Origin: Ailanthus altissimus
Taxonomy: Eukaryota > Streptophyta > Magnoliopsida > Sapindales > Simaroubaceae
Reading direction: 5' to 3'
Assembly (NCBI GenBank): GCA_946807835.1
Contig: CAMPEX010000001.1
Location: 1,503,001 to 1,567,000 of the forward strand
Length of the DNA: 64,000 bases
Shown here: piece after piece, positions 26,590 to 37,002 of the stretch
Layout of the letters: each line of letters begins with the position of its first letter
Position numbering within the stretch: position 1 is the stretch's first letter
Made by a program: the position numbers and the translations under genes
Notes under the pieces: generated by a model
What the model was told of the DNA's origin: nothing
The model's database searches: none
The model's input: only the letters and a program-made list of their open reading frames with translations

Positions 26590-27700
26590 CTAATTTGAAT
26601 GAGGAAGAAAATAAGAACATGATAAAACTGTTAAAATAGAATAAAGATATTTTCACCTAGTCTTACAAAGACATAATAGGGATAGATCCAAAAATAATTT
26701 GCCATAGCCTAAATATGGCTAACAATTTTCTTCCTTGTAAAGCAATAATAGGAAAGATTTGCTCCCAAAAAGAACAAAGTGATCAGTGAAAAAGTAGATA
26801 GGTTGCTTGGAATTGGGTACATCTAAAACATTCAATATCAAGACTGGGTATCAAATGTGGTCGTGGTAAAAAATAAGAATGTTAAATGGAGAGCCTATGT
26901 TTATTATAAGAATCTCAAGAAAAGTATGATCAAAATACTATTTTCCACTTCCAAAGATTGATCAAATGGTCGATGGTCACTGAATATGAAAGGTTGTCCT
27001 TCTTAGATGCATATAATGAGTATAATCAAAATAAAATGAATCAAGAAGATAAAGAAAAAAATAGGTTTTATTATAGAAAGGGGGATTTTTACAATAAAGT
27101 GATGCCGTTTGGTATAAAGAATATCAAATAACCTTCCAAAGATTAGTTCATAAGGTCTTTGGAAGGATGGTTTAGAAAATTATCGAGGCCTAAATGGATG
27201 ATAGGTAGTCAAAATGATAAAGGCAGGAGACCATTTGAAGGATTTACAAGAAGTGTTCAGTGTGCTCAAGAAGTACAAGATCCACTTAAATCCAACAAAA
27301 TACACCATTGGAGTTTCATCGGGAAATGTCTTGGGGCATGCACTTAGTGTTAAGGGAATCGAAGCCAACCCTTCCTAGTGATATAGTAACCAGCCTATAG
27401 CCATTTGTTCAATGGGGAGTGATATTGTACGGCGTCTACCAATAATGTTGCTGGTAGCAAAAGATTGATTTTATTCGCAACGACTTACTTAACTAAATCG
27501 GTAGAAGGGGAATCTATAACAATATCGCAAGATATAAACTTTACAAATTCCTCTAGAATAACATAATCATCAAATATAAAATGCCACAAACCAAAGTAGC
27601 AAATAATGGGAAGCAGTACCAAATATGGAATGTCATAAATTAAAGTCCACAAGATTCAACAAAAAAATTCCTCTCAAAGTTACCCACAAGGTAACAGATA
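26590..27700 (+). pseudogene. Tat-like gypsy pol remnant (RT fused by deletion to integrase)
   Basis: RT is recognised from LNEEENKNMIKLLK, SYKDIIGIDPKIICHSLN, YERLSFLDAYNEYNQNKMNQ, the VMPFG word and, out of frame, a segment ending LGHxxSVKGIEANP near 27360. The (A/W)S-x-D-x-x-GIDP-x-x-x-CH word is characteristic of the Tat/Ogre branch. Immediately after, integrase words appear: PFVQWGV near 27400 and FATTYLTKSVEGES near 27460. RNase H and part of RT, including the catalytic DD segment, appear deleted. Multiple stops make it non-functional. Confidence 0.7.
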
Positions 27701-28137
27701 GGAGGATAAAAATAAAACTATTTTTCCATTCTCAAGAAGAAACTAGAGAAGAGGAAGGGTAAATGATTGGAAGGACTATCAAGTGTATTATGGGCATAGT
27801 GGATAACTGTTGGAAGAACAAATGACAACTCATGATATTTATTGGTATTGCCCTAGAAGGCCTTGAAGAATTTGATGATTTAAACAATAGAAAAGAAAAG
27901 CAATGATTTTAGACCAAAAGTGAGAAGTTTTGAAAGTCTTAGACAATAAAAACAAGATCATATAAGAAAGACATTTCAATAAAGAAGGGATAAAAATTTA
28001 TTTACACTTTCATTTGGTATAGAGTGGGTAGGGATATTTAAGGACTTAATCGCCTTTATAGAGATCCTAGACATACATAGAAGGATAATATATAACTAGA
28101 CCACTTTACTTTTATGGAATAAATTTTAACTATTAAA

Positions 28138-28985
28138 AGGATAGAATGATCACATATTTACTAGCCAATGTTATGAATTTTATAAACTCATTAGAAAAGA
28201 TCTTTATATCCTTACTAAAAAAGATGGTGAAAATAAAGACACCCCAAAATTACAAAATGAGTGGGATAAGGGAGACATTATTTTATGCTAATGAAATTTT
28301 TTTTAATTCAATTGTATTGTGTCATAGATAGAAGGGTAGTTTGTAAGATCTCTAAATGCTCAAATGGACAAGCATTATGGAATACCTTAGTTATAAAATA
28401 TGATGGAACTAATGATTCTAAGGAGTTTAAGATACATAGACTCTTAAGTAAGTACGAATCATTTCTATGAATATTAATGAATCTATTAAGTTTATGATTT
28501 CAAGATTTATAATACTCATCAACAAGCTACAAGTCCTTGGAAAGATGTTTCCCTAAAGTGAACAAGCTTAAAAGGTGTTAAGAGCTCTATCATTAGAATG
28601 GGCTAGTCTCAAAGTCTCTATTAAAGCTACCAATGATTTTGAAAAGATTAATATGTTGCTAGTATACTTGAAGAAATTGAGTTGTAGTTGAAAGAAGAAA
28701 AGCTAGACGATAAGAAGAAATCCATTTCCTTAAAGTCTGCCATAGAAGAGGAGGAAGAAAGTGATCTTGAGGTAGAAGAAGATAAAGTTGCCTTATTAAC
28801 TAAACAATTAAACAAGAGCAATCAAAATGAAGATGATCAAGAAATGACAAGTCACTTGCTAATTATGTAAGAAACATAGATATATCTGAAAGATTGCCCT
28901 TATAAAAATATGACCAACTACAACACCATTAAGTTCAAGAAGAAAGCAATGATGACATCAACATATGATGATGATTTGCTAAAAG
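28138..28985 (+). pseudogene. Copia UBN2-type gag remnant
   Basis: Words in order: LFYANEIFFNSIVLC, VVCKISKCSNGQALWNTL, VIKYDGTNDSKEFKIHRLLS, KYESF, then out of frame NESIKFM and KLQVLGKMFP. An acidic EEEEESDLEVEEDKVALLTKQ-type segment follows at 28745-28805. This order matches the UBN2 gag polypeptide of plant copia elements. Several stops and frameshifts interrupt it. Confidence 0.65.
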
Positions 28986-30116
28986 ATGATGAAGGAAAAA
29001 TAACCAATGTTGCACTCATGGCTATCAACATGGCATATTCGACAATAAGGTAGTGATAATGAAACCCTATTAAAGATCTCTATTTATAATTCATTAAAGA
29101 AACCAAAACCATGAAAAATAAATTGATTAAATGTAAAGAATATGCTTCACAAGGAAATTGAGGGTTTTAAACTTGAATTTTGATGAGCTATAAAAAAAGA
29201 ATAAAGTTTTTAATTAAAAATGATAGTTTGTATGAAAAGGTTAATGAATTAAATTACATTTTTTTTTAAAATTTATGAATAAGGAAAAGAATTTTGCTAA
29301 GTTGATTTGTGTTAAAAATATGTGTTTTTAACAAGGGATATTTGTGATACAAACTATTTTTGAAACAAATTTTTTCAAAACATACTTTGTCAAATCCTCT
29401 CTAAAAAATTATCCTTATTCTCTTTGTTATTATTGCAACAAAAATGAACCCAAAACTTTTAGTTGTCTAATCAAGAAACTTGGAGGAAAATAAATTTGGG
29501 TTTCAAAGGAGCCATTGTAACATTCAAAGATCCAAGAAATATTGGGTGCCAAAATATACAACTTGATTTTATTTTCCAAGTATTGATATCAAAGGATGCA
29601 GGAGGTATTTAAGCATAATGTTTTTTTTTTTTTTGGTAACAAGTCTTTTACTTTTTTTATTTTCATGAAATAATTTGAATATATGTATTTAATTTTGTAT
29701 CCTTAATCAAACCATACTTCAATGTATAAGTTCATAGGTCCTAAGTGTTAATCATTTGCAAAGATTACAAAGAGAAAATTTGTGAAACATGTATGGTGTA
29801 TTTAAGGGGAGCTTTGTAATAATTATCTTTAAAGCATGTGAATTTTTTTTTTCTTTGGATAAGATTTTGATGTTTCATTCTTTCTTTATATAGATATGAT
29901 GATATAAGATTATGACATTATTTTTTATGATGCCGAAGGCGGAGGAATATGTGCATGAATTTTATTAAATTTAAGATTTATTCTCAAAATTCTTGATAAC
30001 TTACACTTGAATATTTGCACAATTCTTGACAAAGGCATAATTATAGGAGGAGCACAATTTGAGGGGGAAGACTTACTTTTCAAATTCAAGATATTACATA
30101 AATTATTTGTCATCAC

Positions 30117-30132
30117 TAAAAAGGGAGAGATT
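30117..30132 (+). other. Polypurine tract of the copia derivative
   Basis: AAAAAGGGAGAGA lies directly 5' of the right LTR start. It would prime plus-strand synthesis. The adjacent LTR start reads TATTGG where TGTTGG is expected. Confidence 0.6.
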
Positions 30133-31219
30133 ATTGGTCTAGAAGGCCTTTAAGATTTGTATGATTCAAAAAATAGAGAAAAACAATGATTTTGGAATAA
30201 AATAAAAAGTATTGAAAATTTTAGGCAATAAGGATAAGATTACTCAAGGAAGTCATTCAACAAAATATAAGGCCATTTTTGAAATTATAATAGAATTGCA
30301 ATGAGATCAAATTTGAGTACAACCTTGATGTTAATATAAAGAAACTTTTTTAGCTTTCTAAGAAAATTTTCAAAAATCAATTTGGACTTCTCTAAACTAA
30401 CTTATGGCCAAATCATTCAAGCATGCACAATGCAAAGTGGTTAACTTTTTTGTCAAAGTGGTTTGGCATTTTAAACCACCAAGGTAGTTTGGCAACCAGT
30501 TTCAAACAATAGCTAGCCTACTCAAAGCATTTTTACAGTTTAGCAAAACACTAAACTAGTTTGGATGTCAAAAGCTTTATAACGACTATAAACTATTGTT
30601 TTCTCTATTGCTTTATAAATACAAGCATAATTTTAGCTCGAGACATAAGAGAAACACTCTATAACCTTTATATCATTTGTAAAAAATAGAAATAATCATC
30701 TTTGTATTGAAATTATTGGGTCTACTATTTGAAAGAGTTTTTGTTATTTTATTTGAATCCTTATGAATATTTAATTGGTACCAAATAAACAAATTAATTG
30801 TAAAGGTTTAATTATCACTTAGGAAGTTAATTAAAAGGTCTTCAAAGAATAGAGTTACTGACCCCTTAAGCATGATTTACTTTAAGGCATGGATGCAAGC
30901 CAAATTAAAGGTCGAAGTGCATTCCTTACACTCTTTAATTTGTACATCTCTATTTACTTTATACTCATACAAACCAATGTTTTAAGATGTTAGTCTATTA
31001 GGCATTGAAAGTTCTAAGTGTATAAGTTAGGTAAATTATGAGTAAGTGAAGTTCTCATGAAAACTCAAAGAAGACTTCTTTACAAAATAGAAGGAAACTT
31101 TAGAAATTATATTGGCACTTCATGGAATTGAATCTGTGCATAAGCTTGATATTAATAGAAAGATAATTGTGTCAACTTTTAAAGGAATTTTGTAGAACTC
31201 AATTTAGAGTTTTCTATAA

Positions 31220-31755
31220 GAGAAAAAGGACATCCGAACCCCTAAGGTTAGTTAATAAGGTGGTCAATCACTAGCCAACACTGATAAAGGGCTGATCAAT
31301 AGTGGTTGATAGCTAGTCAACAATGACCAATAAATGGTCAATGATTGGTTAATGCTAATCAATGGTTGGTCAATACTAGTCAATAACCAATCAATGGTCA
31401 ATCAATAGCCAATCAAGGGGTTGGTCAATGGAGTGGTCAACGACTAGTTAACATTGGTCAAAGGCAGTCAACACTAGTCACCAATGATTAATATTGGTCA
31501 ATAGTAGTTAATAACGATCATTACCTGGTCAACGGTGGTTAATGATAATCAACAGTTGGTCAACGACTAGTCAACACTGGTTAGACTGTTTTTAAACATA
31601 ATAGGGGTATAATTATCATTTCACTATATTTAACAATTTTTTTATTAACTTTAATAAAATATATAACCTGACAGAGATGTAAATAGGAATTTTAAAACTT
31701 GAGGGGTCTGTATGTCACTTCTCTGAAATCTTACAGGTCCAGATATCCTTTTCCC
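31220..31755. mobile_element. Mutator-type MITE, 536 bp
   Basis: A perfect 9-bp duplication TTTCTATAA flanks it at 31211-31219 and 31756-31764, the hallmark length of Mutator-superfamily insertions. Terminal inverted repeats are similar over about 30 bp: left GAGAAAAAGGACATCCGAAC; right, reverse-complemented, GGGAAAAGGATATCTGGACC. There is no coding capacity. Its left half is a GGTCAA-rich array. Confidence 0.8.
31255..31585. repeat. Degenerate GGTCAA minisatellite inside the MITE
   Basis: About 330 bp made of irregularly spaced GGTCAA, AGTCAA and CCAATCAA words on both strands, at about 10-14 bp intervals. The complement of GGTCAA contains TTGAC, the core recognised by WRKY factors. Confidence 0.8.
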
Positions 31756-31855
31756 TTTCTATAATAAGTTATGGCTAAATCATTCAAGTTAAGTTTAATT
31801 TAGGGATGAATAATTTCTCCCTTTTTTAAGTTAGGTTTAATTTTATGCAAGAATA

Positions 31856-31962
31856 ATTTCTCCCTTTCTTTGGAAAGGTTTATATCTCCCTTTCTTCGAA
31901 AAGGTCTGTATCTCCCTTTCTTTGAAAAGGTCTGTTATCCCTTTCTTTTGAAAGGGTCCGTA
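31856..31962. repeat. Short tandem repeat, ~26-bp unit
   Basis: Four adjacent copies of a unit built around CTCCCTTTCTTTGAAAAGG followed by TCTGTAT. They differ by one to three bases. A further diverged copy lies near 31815. The surrounding 31780-32130 looks like an LTR or transcript-end fragment of unknown family. Confidence 0.75.
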
Positions 31963-32377
31963 TTTTTTCTTACCTGATTTTGGGTATGACTATTACTCTT
32001 CATTGTAAGAGTCTTGATTCAGGTGATCTTGAAATGTATTTATCTTAAACTGTTATTCATTTGATTTGTGTATCAAAGGTATTTAATGTAATATCTTGAT
32101 GATATGAAATGAAATTATTTTCTCAAAAAAATAAATAAAAAATGAAACAATCATCATAATATCGAAACCTCTTCTTATTTGTCCAAAACATATTCACAAA
32201 ATACACAAGTCTATAACTACTATGCAGAAAGCAAAAAGGTGCTACTTAGCACATTTACATTTACAAAATGATCATCAGACTTGACCTACTAATTAGTTGA
32301 GGAGAATCAGTAATTTGAGCACCGAGGCCTGCACTTGGAAGGGAGTTTAGAAAACATAAAACATAAAACAGGTGAAC

Positions 32378-33808
32378 TGACACGTCCAGAATATAGAAGT
32401 TATTCCCAAGTGCAGGATTGTCGAAGTAATAAATAACCCGATGAGAACGGGGTCGATCCACAGGGAAGTAGAATTAAAATTACAAATTATAAGCACTTTA
32501 AAGATAATTAATGCAGTATAAGATGTTTGCAAATATTATTTCAATTAACCAATTCAAATAAAAAGCTAAGGTTATGGAGATTCACTATTGGCATAAGAAA
32601 TAAGATTATATTTAATTTTTTTATAACTCAATTGGAATCCTCACACAAAGAAGGTTCCAACCGAAAAATATAGCAATTAAAGTTCATCATCATTTATATA
32701 TTAATTAGTATTTATTGTTTTTAATTATTATACACCAAATCTTATAAATGGGTTCAAGTATTTATTATGCCAATCTTTATATTTGTCTACAATAAATCAA
32801 GACTCCCACTTTACAAGAAAGGTTATATAAACCAAATCTTGTAAATGGTTTCAAGAATTTATTGTGCCAAGTATTAAGTTTGTCAATAATAAATCAAGAA
32901 TCACCACTTTAGAAGAAAGGGTATTAATTCTACAAACAAAATAAATACATCATATATAAATTTGCATAACTTAAAAATGAAGCATTAAATTCATGAATAA
33001 ATATTAAACATATCTTATTACCTTGCCAAGAGCTTCACCCTTTCACCTTAGCTTAAAAAAAATTATTTGGACATAATAAAACTAAATGAAAAGAAAAGAA
33101 ATGGAAGAAGAAATAACATGACTTAATAGTAAACAAGAGAAATAATAGTACAAGGAAATGGATACAAAGGAAAAGTATTTTGAACTAAATTCTAACTTTC
33201 TAATTACATTCCTTAGGCATAAACAAGCCACCTATTTATAGAAAAATATGGATAAATCGAGACAAATTTGGAGGGAACCACTTGGTTGATGAAAGTCAAG
33301 AATGGTGGCAAAATAATTTGCATTCATTATCACTTGGGTACCCACTTGATTATCCAATTTGGAATTGATGTGATCCGAATTAGCTGTCACTCAAAACATA
33401 AACGTTGTAGATAAGTCTCTTATCTTTCCAAATTGAGTGATCGCATACGTATTAGATACGTATTTCTATAGTTATGGGCCAAATACTGATAACTGTTCAA
33501 ACCAGGCCTGTACTGCAGATCAATTATGTTCTAGGCCAATTTTCACCCTCTAAACACTCGAATTTCCAATACTTTGTGAAATACAATATGTTAGCCCATT
33601 GAGTCAGCTCTGCACAAGATTAAGAATAACCTCAATTGGATCTTTAGGTAGAAAGTTATGCCCATTTTACCGAACCTGCCACAAAACAGTTATAAGATAA
33701 TTAAGTACAATATTGTAAACATACTTAAGTTAAGAAAATTAAATACACTAGTAATACAAAACAATCATGTAAAACTCTTATTAAATGTGTAATTTCAAGT
33801 GTTCATCA
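32378..33808 (-). repeat. 3' LTR of the gypsy element
   Basis: 1431 bp, TGACACGTCC to GTTCATCA on the + strand, near-identical to 42983-44412. It contains a TATA-like word at 33233-33240 on the minus strand. Confidence 0.95.
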
Positions 33809-33820
33809 CACCCCCCAACT
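33809..33820 (-). other. Polypurine tract
   Basis: On the minus strand AGTTGGGGGGTG lies immediately 5' of the 3' LTR (TGATGAAC). This is the expected site of plus-strand priming. Confidence 0.85.
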
Positions 33821-35228
33821 GGCTTATTGCTAGTCCCTAGCAATTCGAGCATAAATAAAATTTAAACACTACCTAAGTATTTCAAACAAAACGTCAGTTT
33901 AAAATCACAATCGCTATAAAGGTTATTTCAATCATAACTTCCAAAAATATTTTTGTATGTGTGTGAATTAAGCCAAAGCCTTCTTACCACAAACCACAAC
34001 ATATATAGCCTTAAAAATGTTCCAAGTAAAAGCCTCAACTCCATATCCTTACAGGTGAATAACTTGTTTAATGACTTAGGATTTCACTCATGGAGTTGGA
34101 AAACAGATAATCGCTCAAGAAAAAGTTACATTTAAGGACAGACAGACAAACTAACATTGATCCAAAGATAGAAAAATCAAATATTTAGAGTCAAACCATT
34201 ATTGCCAAATGCCAGCTTCAAGACTTTAATTATTTAATGCGAATCTTACGAATATAGAATTCGGTGATAAGATTGCTTCCTAATGACTTTAGTCTTCTAA
34301 AATTGAATGAAGACTTTATTGAACTGAATTGACTTCTTTTCTTTCTTTTTTTTTTTAAAAATTTTTTTTTACTCATTTTTTTTTCTTTTTTTGAAAGACA
34401 TAAGGAATCATTATAACATAAGAGCAATTTATCACCATAATACTTTTCTAATTTCTTTTTTATCCTTCAGCTAAGCAATCAAATCATTCATCATCCCAAA
34501 TAATGTCATTCCAAATAAAAATTAACTATTTCAAAAGATCAATGAAAGTTCGTAAGCTGTTATCTCAAACCTCTCCACTCACTCACAAAAGATATGTGAG
34601 TTTAGAAAATAATATGTATACTTAAACATGGAAATTCTCTTGGCTATATATATTGAATCATCCATCTTACCACAAGGCTTAGTAATGTTCTCAAGAAATA
34701 ATTTCAGAAGTTATTCTTTAGTAACCTAAATAGAGAAAGTGATTTAAACTAAACAATTTTGAAATCATACATCGATAGTAAAGTAAATTTATTTACGTAA
34801 GAGTTACCAAAAACTTAAGCAACAAACAATTATACATAAAATGCATTTAAAAATAAACCAATTAGAATGTGTTTCAAAAGTTTATAATGTACTCTTTATT
34901 CTGCCATTCTAGAACTAGAATGCGTCTCAAGAATACATAAATGAACATTTTACTCACGCCATTCATGATAATTTTTTTTTTTTACATAACAAAGTGATAA
35001 CAACAACAAAATAAAATAATTAACACTAACATTATATATCAACTATCCTCCCCCCAACCAGATTAAGACATTGTCCTCAATGTCAAAATATAGAAAGAGT
35101 AAAATATAGAAGATATCACCTGAAACATTTTTTATTAAAAATTAAACCTGAAACAAAATAAAACAAGCCACACAAAAAAATAAAACAAGCTACACAAAAA
35201 AGCTTAAAAATACATAGAAATAGATAGG
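33821..35228 (-). other. Noncoding internal region between LOG and the polypurine tract
   Basis: About 1.4 kb with no sustained frame on the element strand. A second purine tract, GGTTGGGGGGAGG (35047-35059, minus), stands next to CATTGAGGACAATGTC (35067-35082, minus). This pairing is commonly seen near the 3' end of Athila and Tat elements. A T-rich stretch lies at 34340-34390. Confidence 0.6.
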
Positions 35229-35882
35229 CTACAGACGAAGCGTCAAATCTATCCTGCGTTTTTTTTCACTGTTATCAGTATACCAATCTATCTGACTCAT
35301 TATTGGATCAGATAGAGGTGTAAAAGCTTGTAGTTCATCGAGTAACTGATCAACAGTTGAAGCAGAAATGAGGATCTGTCGTGCTGCAGATGAGACGAAT
35401 TGTTTTTCCACCGCATAGTCAAGAAAAGATAACAACCCATTATAAAAACCATCAACGTTTAACAAACCAATTGGTTTTTTATGGATTTGCAATTGTGCCC
35501 ATGAGACAATTTGAAAAATTTCCTCCAATGTTCCGAAACCTCCAGGTAGAGCTATGAAGGCATCAGCATTACGAAGCATAAAAGAAATTCGTTCATGCAT
35601 TGATGATACCTGTAACTCATCCCTAATTGTTTTTCCTACAATATCTCCAACAGCTAGAGCTTTTGGTATGATACCCAAAACTCGACTGCCATTATTTTGT
35701 GCAGCGGTTGCCACACGTCCCATTAATCCAAGACTACCTCCCCTATATACTAAATGAATATTGCGCTCAGCTAACATCTTACCAAGGGTTTCTGCTGCTT
35801 CTATAAACTCACTAGTTTTTCCAAGGCTGGATCTATAAAAGACACAAATTTTTGTGAATTTACGAGTTGATGATCCTTCCAT
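35229..35882 (-). CDS. LOG: LOG-type cytokinin riboside 5'-monophosphate phosphoribohydrolase, captured in the retroelement
   Basis: A 217-residue intact ORF. LOG enzymes remove ribose phosphate from cytokinin nucleotides, releasing active free-base cytokinin in one step. Seen here: the signature PGGFGTLEE (about residue 113), SSMHERIS, and LGLMG. The tail KKRRIDLTLRL resembles one clade of plant LOGs. Length fits the family (about 210-220). I chose ATG at 35882 because MEGSSTRKF aligns with plant LOG starts; an upstream ATG at 35945 would add 21 unrelated residues. Plant LOG genes normally have several introns; this copy has none, indicating capture through RNA. It lies inside the LTRs on the element strand, after the 182-residue ORF. 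Odd: two conserved nucleotide-binding words are altered, CGSS to YRSS and YGGGS to YRGGS. Each change is consistent with a single G-to-A, so activity may be reduced. Confidence 0.9.
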   Translation of the reverse strand: MEGSSTRKFTKICVFYRSSLGKTSEFIEAAETLGKMLAERNIHLVYRGGSLGLMGRVATAAQNNGSRVLGIIPKALAVGDIVGKTIRDELQVSSMHERISFMLRNADAFIALPGGFGTLEEIFQIVSWAQLQIHKKPIGLLNVDGFYNGLLSFLDYAVEKQFVSSAARQILISASTVDQLLDELQAFTPLSDPIMSQIDWYTDNSEKKRRIDLTLRL

Positions 35883-35947
35883 GATTACACTCACCCTCTC
35901 TCTTGAATGATTTTGAGTTTGTACAAAGATGCAGAAATAATGCAATG

Positions 35948-35955
35948 TATTTATA
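35948..35955 (-). promoter_or_regulatory. Candidate TATA box upstream of captured LOG
   Basis: The minus strand reads CTATAAATACA, with TATAAATA starting 73 bp before the chosen ATG. That is suitable spacing for a short leader. Farther upstream (35975-36100) a phrase around TCACATGG...GGCTT occurs twice, as a diverged tandem pair. Transcription from here is inferred only. Confidence 0.5.
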
Positions 35956-36239
35956 GAGCCAAAAGGTATTGCAAAGTTAAATCACATGGCTATTGGCTTG
36001 AAATACAAGATTCAACACCTTTTACCAATTTTCAATTTGTTAGCTAGAAAAGTCACATGGGTTGTCGGCTTAAAATGCAAAATTTTTAAAAAGGATTATA
36101 GGTGGTTGATTATTGAAAAGACGTTTGAGTTTGAAATGAAACATTTAAAAATAACAGCTATAGTAAAAATATACAAGTAGTTGTGATTGTGGCTCACATC
36201 TTTCTTTGATTTTACGTCCAATAACAGCTTAAACGCCCT

Positions 36240-36788
36240 CTATGGGTCGGGGATAGGCTTCCCATCCAATTTTCTTATAAATTGGCAAACAGGGTCTTTT
36301 AAAGTCAGATTCCCGAGACTGTACCGCTCATGTTCTTTTAGGAATATGTCCCATAATTCATGAATTGCAATATGCACATATCCATTAGGATGCATCTCAA
36401 GAGTCGATAAGATATTATCTAAAGACTCCTTACTCAGGCCATCCTTAATGAACCTAATTTTATCTTCACGATTTACAGACACCATTCCTAAAGTGCGGCA
36501 ACGTGTGTTGCAAGTCGTGCGTGCACACTTGTAACAAACATTTAATTGTTTTGCTCTTTGTTTTTTTGAAAAAGAGCTTTTACCTAAGCCAGGCATGTAG
36601 GAAATTAATGAGTCTGAAAATTCACCTGTCAATCTAACTTTGGCTTTAATTAACCAACGTAAATCAACAGGTATATTCATAATCATTAATAACCTTAATC
36701 TTTCACATCTTGCTTGGTAAATTTTCTTCAAAGAATTTTGAGGCAATGAGGGAAAACGCTTTTTCAAATTTTTTAGAATGTCATCCAT
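36240..36788 (-). CDS. 182-residue basic Cys-rich protein, viral nucleic-acid-binding-protein-like
   Basis: An intact ORF starting MDDILKNLKKRFPSL and ending KPIPDP, 214 bp after pol and about 0.36 kb before LOG on the same strand. Residues 50-75 (NIPVDLRWLI) precede a basic stretch GKSSFSKKQRAKQL, a tight cluster CYKCARTTCNTRC, and DKIRFIKDGLS. This order (basic RRAK-like arm, Cys-x2-Cys finger, second Cys pair, FI-x-x-G) resembles the small cysteine-rich nucleic-acid-binding proteins of carlaviruses, vitiviruses and allexiviruses. Several of those bind nucleic acid and suppress RNA silencing. The similarity was recognised by eye; a novel zinc-finger protein is the alternative. No signal peptide or membrane segment is seen, which argues against an env-like protein. 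Function in the element is unknown. Confidence 0.6.
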   Translation of the reverse strand: MDDILKNLKKRFPSLPQNSLKKIYQARCERLRLLMIMNIPVDLRWLIKAKVRLTGEFSDSLISYMPGLGKSSFSKKQRAKQLNVCYKCARTTCNTRCRTLGMVSVNREDKIRFIKDGLSKESLDNILSTLEMHPNGYVHIAIHELWDIFLKEHERYSLGNLTLKDPVCQFIRKLDGKPIPDP

Positions 36789-37002
36789 TTTTTTTTTTTA
36801 GAAAAGGGGAAAGAAGAGAAGATATCAGTAATTATGGAAAACTGACAAAACCGATTTGAAATATCACGGAGTACCGTTATCCGCCGCTTAACCGGGGTGC
36901 AAAACAAAACTTTAACAAAACTACTAAATTAACCTGCAAGTAAAAAAAAAATGTTAGAAGAAGAATAAATATATATAAATATGTAAATATATAAAACAAA
37001 GA

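Larger units (their letters stand above)
27838..30985 (+). mobile_element. Copia (Sirevirus-like) derivative lacking pol
   Basis: A 5' LTR remnant starts near 27838-27850 (TATTGGTATTGCCCTAGAAGG). It matches the 3' LTR starting near 30133 (TATTGGTCTAGAAGGCC), and similarity continues through AAACAATGATTTTGG. Between them lie a UBN2-type gag remnant (28138-28985), a degenerate zinc-knuckle block (about 29430-29500: YYCNKNEPKTFSCLIKK), KYWVPKYTT, and a polypurine tract. No protease, integrase, RT or RNase H could be read, so a large internal deletion is inferred. The 3' end of the right LTR is uncertain. Confidence 0.6.
31055..31840 (+). repeat. Diverged second copy of the copia-derivative LTR interior
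   Basis: ACTCAAAGAAGACTTC (31060) and TTATGGCTAAATCATTCAAG (31769) parallel the 30255-30420 stretch of the neighbouring LTR. Intervening words follow in the same order, with roughly 65-75 percent similarity by eye. The MITE at 31220-31755 is inserted in it. Confidence 0.4.

Noticed and set aside
35229..35945. LOG as an ordinary host gene that happens to be near repeats
   Set aside because: It lies between pol and the polypurine tract of one LTR pair, on the element strand, without introns.
35986..36180. 64-residue plus-strand frame upstream of LOG
   Set aside because: Antisense to the cargo region with no motif; it contains a duplicated noncoding phrase.
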